Below the pieces are notes generated by a model that did not search any database, was not told where the DNA came from, and was given only the letters and a program-made list of their open reading frames with translations. From Archaeoglobus neptunius (lineage in GTDB: Archaea > Halobacteriota > Archaeoglobi > Archaeoglobales > Archaeoglobaceae), in the NCBI RefSeq assembly GCF_016757965.1, contig NZ_JAEKIW010000015.1:1-60787 (forward strand): a stretch of DNA of 60,787 nucleotides, given 5' to 3'. Shown here in pieces: positions 1 through 7,533 of the stretch (position 1 is the stretch's first letter; each line of letters opens with the position of its first letter). Position numbers and translations under genes: made by a program.

Positions 1-107
1 ACATGAGTCTGAATTTTGATGAACTTGAGACTCCCTATCAGGCTTTTCTCAGGAAGTTGCCTGCTGAAAGGGTGTTTGAGTACGGAAGGTGGTTGTTTGA
101 AGAGTGA
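1..107 (+). mobile_element. C-terminal end of a DDE (integrase-core) transposase, cut by the window edge
   Basis: The open frame enters from the left edge and stops at 105-107. The visible residues (about 35) begin with an H-M-S-L-N run and continue with TPYQAF and a charged tail. This fits the end of rve/IS481-like transposases, where a YN..RPH.SL motif is followed by TP.+aF. Only the tail is visible, so the family is inferred from the short motif and the IS family cannot be named. The decayed gene pieces just downstream support an insertion at this site. I could not recognise a terminal inverted repeat. Confidence 0.55.
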
Positions 108-117
108 AATTATTTCG

Positions 118-202
118 GGATATCACACTCTCCGGCAGATCAACTTTTTCGAGGGGTTTAAACACTCCCGTTTTCGTACACGACCTCTATGATTTTTTCC
201 AT
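118..202 (-). pseudogene. Remnant of a DUF104 (AF2212-like) antitoxin, frameshifted and truncated
   Basis: On the minus strand an ATG at 200-202 opens with MEKIIEVVYENG. After one extra base near 163-166 the neighbouring frame continues as VFKPLEKVDLPE. Joined, this matches the typical start of the DUF104 antitoxin family, whose members pair with PIN-type toxins and begin with a pattern like ieavYEnGvfkPLekvdLpEG. The reading frame as it stands stops at 158-160. The similarity ends near 118, just before the transposase end, so the gene was probably broken by the IS insertion. No toxin gene is visible. The match is from memory of the family pattern, not from a search. Confidence 0.5.
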
Positions 203-219
203 ATCTCTATTCCAAACCT

Positions 220-336
220 TCAAATACCTTTTGCCCCCATGGCTCTGGCAATTCTCAGAGTAATGTTCGCTTCGACCCAAGCTGCTATTACGATTAAGAT
301 GATGGAGATCAGGGCGAGGGTTAGGTACTCCTTGGG
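220..336 (-). pseudogene. Possible remnant of a small membrane protein
   Basis: A minus-strand open stretch of about 38 codons lies between in-frame stops at 337-339 and 220-222. It reads EYLTLALISIILIVIAAW, followed by an amphipathic VEANITLRIARAMGAKG tail. The hydrophobic segment followed by a basic helix looks protein-like, but there is no ATG, GTG or TTG at its beginning, so it appears to have lost its start. It ends 18 bases before the antitoxin remnant, so the two may have been one transcription unit. Family unknown. Confidence 0.25.
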
Positions 337-494
337 TTATTGTGTTTTTGAGATTGATACTAGCTGTATCTCTAAAAGCTGGTTTTCTCAGTAATATATC
401 AGAGAACCGGAATTCAGATTTCATGGACAAACCCATAGAAGCGGCAAAACACGGGTTTGAACCTTTCATAACAAGCCAGATCCAGAAAAACATA

Positions 495-567
495 AGCCGC
501 CGGCGGGATTTGAACCCGCGACCTGGTGATTACGAATCACCCGCTCTGCCAGCTGAGCCACGGCGGC
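495..567 (-). tRNA. tRNA-Thr (anticodon CGU)
   Basis: The minus strand folds as a full tRNA. The acceptor stem GCCGCCG pairs with CGGCGGC. The anticodon stem GGTGA/TCACC holds the loop TT-CGT-AA, and the T arm is GCGGG-TTCAAAT-CCCGC. The discriminator base is U and CCA is not encoded. Anticodon CGU reads ACG threonine codons. No intron is seen. An A/T-rich box at 593-602 lies about 26 bases before the 5' end and a T run (minus strand) at 486-490 follows the 3' end, fitting an archaeal promoter and terminator. Confidence 0.95.
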
Positions 568-592
568 GCCTTTTGAGCCTCATCCTCAGGTC

Positions 593-602
593 ATAAAAAT
601 TT
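593..602 (-). promoter_or_regulatory. TATA box for tRNA-Thr
   Basis: The minus strand reads AAATTTTTAT about 26 bases before the mature tRNA 5' end, the usual archaeal TATA spacing. It sits against the end of nadM (stop at 605), so the tRNA has its own promoter. Confidence 0.5.
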
Positions 603-604
603 TG

Positions 605-1120
605 CTAATCCATGCTTGCAGCTCTTCTTATCCTTTCAACACCGTTCAGCTTACTGATAATTTCAGCAACAGCGTCTGGAACCAGCTTCTCCCATTCTCC
701 ACCCTCAAGCATCAGCCTCCTGATGTAACTGCCCCTGTATTTGTTTCTCTCAAACTCTGGAGGGCTTAGTACTTCGAGTCCGGCATCCCTGAATACCTGA
801 GCAATGACAGGATTTCTGGTTATTATGGCACCGACAGCGGGAACAAGATTTATGATGTAGAAGGCATGGCCCACGTAAACGCTCATTGTGGGGACAGTCG
901 CCGTAACGATCCTGCTCAGATCAACATTCTCTGACCTGAGCGCCTCTCTTATCATCCAGATTCGCTCTCCGGCGGTAAAGGGATTGAGTAGTGTGTGACT
1001 TTCGTCAGCCATTCCGACAAGCAGAACGAGCTCATCAAAGTCGTTCAAGGCCCATTTGACAACTCGAAGATGGCCGTAATGGAAGGGCTGAAACCTTCCA
1101 AATATCAGCGCTCTTACCAT
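605..1120 (-). CDS. nadM: Nicotinamide-nucleotide adenylyltransferase (NadM type)
   Basis: This 171-residue protein makes NAD+ from NMN and ATP in the cytoplasm. It starts with MVRALIFGRFQPFHYGH, the GRFQPxHxGH nucleotidyl-transferase motif of archaeal NMNATs. The C-terminal part has YRGSYIRRLM, in place of the family's S-[ST]-x-IR loop. The length is typical of the archaeal enzyme. The start ATG at 1118-1120 puts the motif at residue 7, as in relatives. The gene follows iorA after 21 bases on the same strand, so the two may be cotranscribed, though there is no known functional link. Confidence 0.9.
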   Translation of the reverse strand: MVRALIFGRFQPFHYGHLRVVKWALNDFDELVLLVGMADESHTLLNPFTAGERIWMIREALRSENVDLSRIVTATVPTMSVYVGHAFYIINLVPAVGAIITRNPVIAQVFRDAGLEVLSPPEFERNKYRGSYIRRLMLEGGEWEKLVPDAVAEIISKLNGVERIRRAASMD

Positions 1121-1141
1121 GAATAGAAATAAAAATTCTGG

Positions 1142-3016
1142 TTAATTACTCTTTCTGGGCTTTATTGCCCTGTTCGGACATATTTTTGCACACACTGCAC
1201 ATCCAACACAGAGGGATTGATCTATTGCAATCCTTTCACCATCAAATATCAGGGCTGGGCAGGCAAATGTGTTTACACACTCCATGCAGAGAGTACAATC
1301 CTCTGTAACTGTGTACGGAATAATTTTCTTCCCCTCCCTTTTTCTAGCTCTGGTCCATAGAATTGCGCAGGGCTGTCTGGCTATAACGACTGCCACTCCA
1401 TCGTGGTCTAGAGCTCTTTTGAGCGTATCAATCATTTTTCTCACATTGTACGGGTTGACAACCTCAACAAAACTGACACCGCAACCTCTCACGATATTCT
1501 CGATCTTTACAGCCTTTCCAGCTTCTCCACAACCTCTGACTCCCGTTCCCGGATGAGGCTGATGACCTGTCATACCTGTTGTTGAGTTGTCGAGAATTAC
1601 CAGAACGAACTTCGCATTGTTGTAAACCGCATTTATGAGGGCCGGTATTCCTGCATGGATAAAGGTGGAATCTCCAATTGTGGCGATTGTACTGTCATTG
1701 AGTACGTGTGCAAGGCCGTTAGACACTCCAACGCTTGCACCCATACATATCGTTATATCGACACCCTCAAGCGGTTTGTTTATCCCCAGAGTATAGCATC
1801 CTATATCGCTGGGTAGTGCAGCATTTCCGATCATGTCGACAACCCTTCTGATTGCGTAAAACGAAGCGGAATGGGGACATCCCGGACATAGAACTGGTGG
1901 TCTTGGAGGAGCTTTTGTAGAGATTTTTGCTGCTTTTGCAGTTATTTTTTCGTAATCTCTGCTTGGTTTAATTCCGAGAACCCTTGCAATACCCACCTCA
2001 ACCCTAGGAATATCGTACTCGTAGTTCATCGGCATGTATCCGTTCATTTTTCCGTAAACCTCCGCTTCCGTCATTGCTCTGACGTGCAGCTCGACAAAAG
2101 GATCGACCTCTTCCACGATAATAACCCTCTTCATCTGGGAAACAAAGTCCTCAATTAGTTTTTCCGGAAGAGGATGCATTGAGGAAAGCTTCAAGGTGGG
2201 CAAGCTGACACCTAAATTTTCCATCGCCTCTTTGGCGTAAGCGTAACTTAATCCGCAAGCTATTACACCCGTGTCTCCGTCTCCATCATCAATCCAGTTT
2301 ATTTCAGACTTGTTGAAATAACTCATAATTTTGCTGAGTTTCTCCAGAAGTACCGGCTTCAGCCTCCTAGCGTGGGCAGGTAGGACAACGTCAGTATCCG
2401 GATGTTTCTCCCAGTCCACCCTACTGAATTCTTTTTCAGGGATCTTTCCCAGCTCGACCAAGCCGCTTGCGTGACTCAGCCTTGTGTAGCTTCTAAAAAT
2501 CATCGGCAAACTAAATTTTTCGGAAAGTTCAAAACAGAGCTTGGCATAATCTTTGGCCTCCTGAACACTTGAAGGCTCAACAACGGGAAGCTTTGCAGCC
2601 ATTCCATACCATCTGTTGTCCTGCTCGTTCTGGCTGCTGTGCATTGTGGGGTCATCTGCAGTAACAAGAACAAAACCGCCTCTCGCCCCAACATACGCAA
2701 AGCTGAAAAGAGCATCTGCTGCCACATTCACACCTACGTGCTTCATCGTTACCATAGCCCGTTTACCAACAAGAGAGGCACCTATAGCAACCTCAAAGGC
2801 AACTTTTTCGTTGGATGAGTATTCCATATAGAAATCCATCTTTCCTCTCAAAACTCTGCATGCACTGCTGAGTGTATCGGCAATTTCGGAAGAAGGAGTG
2901 CCGGGATAAGCAGCAAAAACATCAATTCCGGCTTCAATGGCCCCTCGTGCTATCGCCTCGTTTCCGAGAAGAAAGACCTTTTCTCCCTCGGCATCCTTGA
3001 CAACATCCTTTAACAT
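1142..3016 (-). CDS. iorA: Indolepyruvate ferredoxin oxidoreductase, alpha subunit
   Basis: The 624-residue protein is a thiamine-diphosphate enzyme that decarboxylates aryl pyruvates from aromatic amino acids and reduces ferredoxin. The N-terminal half carries the YPGTPSSEI pyrimidine-binding start. A TPP-binding region near residue 440 includes IGDSTFIHAG and the N-N-A segment. The C-terminal 60 residues hold two ferredoxin motifs, CTLCMEC...C and CVGCAVCAKIC, for two 4Fe-4S clusters. Length and layout match IorA. The beta subunit IorB normally works with it, but no iorB is adjacent: the neighbours are nadM and a thioesterase. iorB is expected elsewhere in the genome. Confidence 0.93.
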   Translation of the reverse strand: MLKDVVKDAEGEKVFLLGNEAIARGAIEAGIDVFAAYPGTPSSEIADTLSSACRVLRGKMDFYMEYSSNEKVAFEVAIGASLVGKRAMVTMKHVGVNVAADALFSFAYVGARGGFVLVTADDPTMHSSQNEQDNRWYGMAAKLPVVEPSSVQEAKDYAKLCFELSEKFSLPMIFRSYTRLSHASGLVELGKIPEKEFSRVDWEKHPDTDVVLPAHARRLKPVLLEKLSKIMSYFNKSEINWIDDGDGDTGVIACGLSYAYAKEAMENLGVSLPTLKLSSMHPLPEKLIEDFVSQMKRVIIVEEVDPFVELHVRAMTEAEVYGKMNGYMPMNYEYDIPRVEVGIARVLGIKPSRDYEKITAKAAKISTKAPPRPPVLCPGCPHSASFYAIRRVVDMIGNAALPSDIGCYTLGINKPLEGVDITICMGASVGVSNGLAHVLNDSTIATIGDSTFIHAGIPALINAVYNNAKFVLVILDNSTTGMTGHQPHPGTGVRGCGEAGKAVKIENIVRGCGVSFVEVVNPYNVRKMIDTLKRALDHDGVAVVIARQPCAILWTRARKREGKKIIPYTVTEDCTLCMECVNTFACPALIFDGERIAIDQSLCVGCAVCAKICPNRAIKPRKSN

Positions 3017-3086
3017 AGTCAGGGAGTTTATTTAGAGATTATAACATTTGCCCTTTGGCCAGCTTAGCCACTCTGTTTCCGCTGAT

Positions 3087-3494
3087 TTACAGGGGAAGTT
3101 CTCTATCCAAGCGAAAAACCGTTCCCTTTGCAAGAGCAAGCAGTTCATTTTTCGAGTTCCTTACCTCTATTAGGTAGGTTGCAGTTCTTCTCCCTGAATT
3201 CACCTCCTTTGCCTCAGCAAAAATCCTTTCACCGGCTGATGCTGTTTTCATGTATGTGATGCTGACCTCAAGGGCCAGAGAAATCTTTCCATGACTGTTG
3301 CTCGCAACAGCAAATGCAAGGTCAGCAAGAGTGAAGATTACGCCACCATGACAGACATCGGCGGCATTGAGATGTTCCTCCTTAACCTCCATTTCAACCT
3401 TTGCGTGACCTTCTGAGACCTTCACCAGTTCTGCTCCGAGCAAATCAAAAAGCCTGTCCCTTCTTCGCATGAATTCTCCAACTTTTCCTATCAT
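3087..3494 (-). CDS. PaaI-family hotdog thioesterase
   Basis: A 135-residue hotdog-fold protein. The segment with NAADVCHGGVIFTLAD is the PaaI/YbgC hallmark, with the HGG loop and a following acidic residue used in thioester hydrolysis. A second strand set (SITYMKTASAGERIFAEA) follows the fold. Relatives hydrolyse acyl-CoA esters such as hydroxyphenylacetyl-CoA, but the substrate cannot be read from sequence. The location next to iorA, whose product is an aryl-acetyl-CoA, makes an aromatic-acyl-CoA substrate a reasonable guess. An A/T-rich TATA candidate lies at about 3519-3528 on the minus strand. Confidence 0.82.
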   Translation of the reverse strand: MIGKVGEFMRRRDRLFDLLGAELVKVSEGHAKVEMEVKEEHLNAADVCHGGVIFTLADLAFAVASNSHGKISLALEVSITYMKTASAGERIFAEAKEVNSGRRTATYLIEVRNSKNELLALAKGTVFRLDRELPL

Positions 3495-3611
3495 TGGGGT
3501 CGGTTGAGGCTGGCTGAATATAAATTATTGTCAAACTCACTCATTATGATTATAACTATAGTAATAATATATTAACCAAAAATTTAAATACATTGAAGCT
3601 TAATTTGTAAT

Positions 3612-3701
3612 ATGAAGATCGTGCTTGAAGTTAAGGACCTGATAATTCTTGCGTTGATCGCTTTAATACTGGTTTCCATTCAGCTAACTCTGTTTGGGTA
3701 A
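3612..3701 (+). CDS. Possible 29-residue single-helix membrane peptide
   Basis: An ATG at 3612 opens a 29-codon frame reading MKIVLEVKDL then a strongly hydrophobic stretch (about residues 9-27) and a TAA at 3699-3701. A TATA-like TTTAAATA lies about 25 bases before the ATG, which would suit a leaderless mRNA. It overlaps the 3' end of the convergent polymerase gene by 71 bases. It could be a real small membrane protein or chance. I do not recognise a family. Confidence 0.3.
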   Translation: MKIVLEVKDLIILALIALILVSIQLTLFG

Positions 3702-5613
3702 AATTTACTGTGAAGTTTATTTCGTGCCATGCTCTGTTGAGTAGCTTGAGGTAATACCGGTAATCGAAATCTGAGAAATCCTTAATTCTTACAATGCGTT
3801 TCTGGGAATCAACAACAACATACTCGATCAGCATTCCTGGTGATATCTGTCTCCCTGCCCTTCTGTATTCCCTCAGCACTCTGGACTCGATGCAGTCCCT
3901 CCTGTAATCGACCCTCCCGACAGCCTTTTTTATGACCAATTCAGCAGGATCGGCAAATCTTAGGTTATCAGCGAATTTGCGATAGGTGTCTCTCAATCGA
4001 GGAGCCAGTTTTTTGATATCCTCCAGATTCTCCGCTCTGGAGAGAATATCGAAGCACCGCAGTTGCATTTTTCTGATGTATTCCGGAATATCCCTTCTCC
4101 TCATGGCAACTCCGCGAATTCTCATCTCCCCATTTGAGAGTCTGCCGTAATATCTGTTGTAAGCCCCTTCGCCATCCTTCATCGGAAGAAAGGTGATCCA
4201 GTTGTACATTTCCAGCTCTGTGAGCAGGCCAGTCTTCTTTTCCACCCGCTCTTTAAGCTTCCATGGGTCACCTTCACCGGAAATCCACAAACAGTCTATT
4301 ATACCATGAAGAACGCTAAATCCCATCTCTTCTGCAATCCCCTTGCTCTGAAGAAGTATCTCCCTGCCAATCCTGTTTATCTCTTCGTGGACTTCTATTC
4401 TGCCAAACTTGGCATTTCTGTATCCCGTGTAACCAAAGCAGGTAACTAGCATCCATTTCAGAATGGAGTCCAGATCCATGCACCTCATTCTCTTCGTTTT
4501 TATCCGCATGCTGAGGAGGGGACTCAGAACCTCAGCAAGGAACCCCCTCTTTCCATTTCCGTGAATGGTTTCAGGGGACAGGTTGTATTTTACAATAATT
4601 GACGGATACATTGATGTGAAGTCGATCTGCCATACATTCTCGTAAACACCGGGTTGGGGCTGAAAAATCATCCCGCCCCTGTCAGCAATTCTAAGCTCTG
4701 AAAGTGTTTTCACCCTCTCTGCGTCACTTTTTCTGAACGGGACAGCTATATCCCTTCTTAAAGCCTCAAAAATTTCGTAAAGTGAAATCAGGGATCCGGG
4801 ACTGAAGCGGGATGCAAGATTGGGGGATATTGCAGCCAGACGAGATGCAAGAAGTACACCACGAATTCCGCCTTCTTTGAAATTGAAGCTTCCAGTATCG
4901 ATTAGTATTCTCCCCTCGGGAATGAGTGCCTCTCTTCGCAATCTGGCCTTTCCGTAGCTCCAGTAGGACTTCTGGGGAAGCTTTCTGAACTTTCCCGTTC
5001 TACTTATGGTGTTCTCAACACCGCATTCTCTGGCTATGGAATCTATGCGTGGCATCCAGAAGTCAGCATCTGTAAGAAGGATTATGTCGGGGTTTGAGGA
5101 CTCAATGCACGAGAGCATGTCTTTAACTGCATCTTTCTCACCCCTCGCCATTCTTTCGCCATCAACACGTATTTCGTTAATTCTGTTGTCACCTCTGATT
5201 GAAATCTCCATTATCGTGAAGGGCAAGTCAAATTCGATCTCAAACCTTTTTCCACAGTCTTCGAGTATGTGGGAGCATGGAAAAACGTTCTTTTTAGCCA
5301 TGACCTTATGTTCGAGTCTTACATCAACGTTAAACAGCTTTGAGTCTTTTGTCTGCCTCTCCACCTTTTCAGCAACCTTCCTCCCGGCATAAATTTTGTA
5401 GCCATTAACCGTACCGTATATGGTTTTTATCTCGCAATCTTCAACCCTGTATCTGCTTTCAAGATTCTCAAGCATCTCGTAGTGCAGTGAAGCATCTGGC
5501 AGATATAAAAGAAAGTAGTTTTCAGCCTTTACTGTGTGTTTTCTGACCCTGCTGCCCCTCTTCACCCAGAAATTAACACCTTTTTTCCATGAACTGCAGT
5601 CCAGAACCCACAT
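3631..5613 (-). CDS. B-family DNA polymerase of the degraded PolB2 type
   Basis: 660 residues with the layout of a B-family polymerase. Motif A (DFTSMYPSII, 331-340) is intact. Motif B (ILKWMLVTCFGYTGY, 384-398) keeps the Lys but has Val where Asn is usual. In motif C the expected YGDTDS is HGIIDC (436-441), so the first catalytic Asp is lost. The 3'-5' exonuclease motifs are also worn: the D-I-E of motif I reads I-M-E (134-136), and motif II lacks its usual N and D pattern. This fits archaeal PolB2, a paralogue known for missing catalytic residues. In Sulfolobales its relative Dpo2 acts in DNA-damage tolerance. It is the last gene of a three-gene run and overlaps the preceding gene by 41 bases. 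A. fulgidus, as I recall, has the same neighbourhood (AF0693-AF0695). Confidence 0.85.
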   Translation of the reverse strand: MWVLDCSSWKKGVNFWVKRGSRVRKHTVKAENYFLLYLPDASLHYEMLENLESRYRVEDCEIKTIYGTVNGYKIYAGRKVAEKVERQTKDSKLFNVDVRLEHKVMAKKNVFPCSHILEDCGKRFEIEFDLPFTIMEISIRGDNRINEIRVDGERMARGEKDAVKDMLSCIESSNPDIILLTDADFWMPRIDSIARECGVENTISRTGKFRKLPQKSYWSYGKARLRREALIPEGRILIDTGSFNFKEGGIRGVLLASRLAAISPNLASRFSPGSLISLYEIFEALRRDIAVPFRKSDAERVKTLSELRIADRGGMIFQPQPGVYENVWQIDFTSMYPSIIVKYNLSPETIHGNGKRGFLAEVLSPLLSMRIKTKRMRCMDLDSILKWMLVTCFGYTGYRNAKFGRIEVHEEINRIGREILLQSKGIAEEMGFSVLHGIIDCLWISGEGDPWKLKERVEKKTGLLTELEMYNWITFLPMKDGEGAYNRYYGRLSNGEMRIRGVAMRRRDIPEYIRKMQLRCFDILSRAENLEDIKKLAPRLRDTYRKFADNLRFADPAELVIKKAVGRVDYRRDCIESRVLREYRRAGRQISPGMLIEYVVVDSQKRIVRIKDFSDFDYRYYLKLLNRAWHEINFTVNFTQTELAEWKPVLKRSTQELSGP

Positions 5614-5833
5614 TGGTATCGAGCTCCTTAAGCAGCTCGATGAGTACTGAAAACACTGCAGCCTCCAGTGGATCGCTGAAGGCGTAGAAGGCCTCGCTGC
5701 TGTGTTTTTTGATCATTTCAGCTAACTTTTCAGCGTAAATTCTCTCCTCCTTTTTCAGAGCTTTTGATGTCCTCAGCCACCTTTCAGCCATCTTTTTAAC
5801 CTCCATCCTCACACTTGAAACGCTCCTACCCAT
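5573..5833 (-). CDS. Small helical protein in the PolB2 operon, function unknown
   Basis: 86 residues, rich in Lys and Glu and predicted mostly helical (for example MEVKKMAERW and KKEERIYAEKLAEMIKK). There are no cysteine pairs, signal peptide or membrane segment. It abuts the upstream gene (the next base after its start, 5834, is the last base of that gene's stop) and overlaps the polymerase start by 41 bases, so translation is probably coupled. I do not recognise the family. Its position suggests a partner or regulator of the polymerase-like protein. Confidence 0.65.
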   Translation of the reverse strand: MGRSVSSVRMEVKKMAERWLRTSKALKKEERIYAEKLAEMIKKHSSEAFYAFSDPLEAAVFSVLIELLKELDTNVGSGLQFMEKRC

Positions 5834-6406
5834 TCAGAACACCTCCAGAGTCAGTTGCCCCGATATTTTAGGATAGAACCGCTGAGTCAATCCGTTGACT
5901 CCCACATCGGCAATATAGTATCCTCCCGCATCCTCCTCAACGTAGATGTATCTATCGGCAAGATTTGTTATGAAGTCGAAGATTCGATCTCTTTCGGTTG
6001 TGAGATATATCAGAAGCCTGTCTCTGCCGATCTGTCTCAGAAGCATCACAAAATCTTCAAGGGTGTAGAAGCTGCAATCTTCAAAAAGCAGTGGATCGTG
6101 TTCGATGAACACCGTGTCCTCGTAAGAATTGAGCAGTATTTCCATGACCTGGTGTATTGTAAAGCCCCTTCTGATGTGCAGATTTCCGTCTATTCTGTCG
6201 ATAATGGATGAGTGGTTTCCACAGATGTACATGGACGGAAATCTACTGTCGGCGCTTCTGATGCTTTTTGCGCAAACTTCAGCCGGTGCTGATAATGCCG
6301 TAAATCCACCATCTATCTGGACTGACAGTACCTCTATCATGTAAGGTAATGCGTCCCGGAAAATAAGAAGTTCAACCCCCGGATGCAAGTGAAAAAGATT
6401 ATACAT
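5834..6406 (-). CDS. DUF835-like RecA-fold protein without a P-loop
   Basis: 190 residues. The second half has the strand-helix rhythm of KaiC/RecA folds: GFTIHQVMEILLNS, then a Walker-B-like strand EDTVFIEHDPLLF (96-108), then DFVMLLRQIGRDRLLIYLTT and NLADRYIYVEE. The N-terminal half, where GxxxxGKT is expected, reads DGGFTALSAPAEV, so there is no nucleotide-binding loop. This resembles DUF835 proteins, which are P-loop-less RecA relatives common in Archaeoglobales and Thermococcales. The start could instead be the ATG at 6338-6340. With the first start, its ATG is only about 15 bases from the likely start of the divergent cdc6. It is the first gene of the PolB2 run. Confidence 0.7.
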   Translation of the reverse strand: MYNLFHLHPGVELLIFRDALPYMIEVLSVQIDGGFTALSAPAEVCAKSIRSADSRFPSMYICGNHSSIIDRIDGNLHIRRGFTIHQVMEILLNSYEDTVFIEHDPLLFEDCSFYTLEDFVMLLRQIGRDRLLIYLTTERDRIFDFITNLADRYIYVEEDAGGYYIADVGVNGLTQRFYPKISGQLTLEVF

Positions 6407-6421
6407 ATTGAGGTATGTTTT

Positions 6422-7513
6422 ATGTCAATGCTCTCATGGGACGAGAGTCTGTTCAGAAATATTGAAGTTTTCGACCCTGATTACATACCAGATGAAGTTC
6501 TGTTTAGAGATGGGCAGATAAGACAGCTCGTCTCATGCATAAAACCCGTTTTCCACAGCTCATCTCCCATAAATGCCTTCTGCATTGGCCCACCATCCAC
6601 TGGAAAAACCTCGACAATAAGGTATGTTTTGAGAGAGGCCGAGGAGGAGATTGAGGGGTTCAAGTACTCATACATCCGTTCTCCAAGGTTCAAGGAGCCT
6701 TACAAGATTTTTGCAAAAATATTTCAGGATGTTATTGGACATCAAGCTCCTGCGACCGGAATAAGCAAGACTGCGATGATGGATAGGGTCTGGAGAAATC
6801 TTGAAGACCCTCTTGTGGTGGTTCTGGATGACGTGAACTTTCTCAGCAAAAATTATGCTGACGAGGTTCTTTACGAGATACTCAAGGCTCCTGAAGAGTA
6901 CGGGGTGAAGGTGGGGGTTATTGCTGCTGCAACCGACATACGGTTTCCGATGCTTCTCGATCCGTTTGTAGGCGCCATTTTTCACTATGTGGAAATTCAC
7001 TATCCCACCTACACTTACTCTGAGGTGAGGGAGATACTTAAAAAGAGGGTCGAATACGGTTTTATACCGGACGTTTTTGAAGAGGAGGCTTTTGAGAGGG
7101 TGGTGGAGATAGCTCACAATGCAGGGGACGTCAGATACGGGATATATCTCTTAAAAGCTGCCGGTATGAACGCAGAAAGCAGGGGGAGCAGAAAGGTGCA
7201 GGTTGAGGATGTGGAAAAGGCAAATGCAGGGGAGTCTCTATCCTTCATTGCGAAGATAGTTTCCGCATTAAACAGTGAGGAGAGGGCGGTTTTGAGGATT
7301 ATATACTCTCAAGAGGAGATTTCGACAGGGGACCTGTACGATCTGATCCACAGTGAGGTCAGAATGGGATACAGGAAGTACTACAACGTTCTTGAGAAAC
7401 TGGAGAGACTCAGATTAATTGACATTGCTTTTGGTGACAAAGGAAGGGGAAAAACAAGGTACATCTACCGGAAATTTGATCCTGAGGTGGTGGAGAAGGC
7501 TCTGGAGTTTTAG
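6422..7513 (+). CDS. cdc6: Orc1/Cdc6-family AAA+ ATPase
   Basis: The protein has 363 residues from the ATG at 6422. It begins near SLFRNIEVFDPDYIPDE, the usual Orc1/Cdc6 entry. Walker A is GPPSTGKT (about 56-63) and Walker B is VVVLDDV (about 132-138). A sensor strand (IAAATDIR) and a C-terminal winged helix for origin DNA binding follow. An upstream in-frame ATG at 6383 exists, but it would overlap the divergent gene, and GAGGT at 6410-6414 favours 6422. Members mark replication origins or, in Sulfolobus Orc1-2, control the DNA-damage response. The divergent position to the PolB2 genes suggests the second, regulatory type of paralogue. Confidence 0.9.
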   Translation: MSMLSWDESLFRNIEVFDPDYIPDEVLFRDGQIRQLVSCIKPVFHSSSPINAFCIGPPSTGKTSTIRYVLREAEEEIEGFKYSYIRSPRFKEPYKIFAKIFQDVIGHQAPATGISKTAMMDRVWRNLEDPLVVVLDDVNFLSKNYADEVLYEILKAPEEYGVKVGVIAAATDIRFPMLLDPFVGAIFHYVEIHYPTYTYSEVREILKKRVEYGFIPDVFEEEAFERVVEIAHNAGDVRYGIYLLKAAGMNAESRGSRKVQVEDVEKANAGESLSFIAKIVSALNSEERAVLRIIYSQEEISTGDLYDLIHSEVRMGYRKYYNVLEKLERLRLIDIAFGDKGRGKTRYIYRKFDPEVVEKALEF

Positions 7514-7533
7514 GAAAATTCCAAATAACCTGT

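Noticed and set aside
450-475. A GGGTTTGAACC string resembling a tRNA T-arm fragment near tRNA-Thr
   Set aside because: Only about eleven bases match, with no flanking arms and no copy of the tRNA 3' end, so it does not support an attachment-site duplicate.
6380-6430. Orc1-2-type hexamer ANTTTC in the divergent promoter
   Set aside because: No clear copy was found on either strand in this short region.
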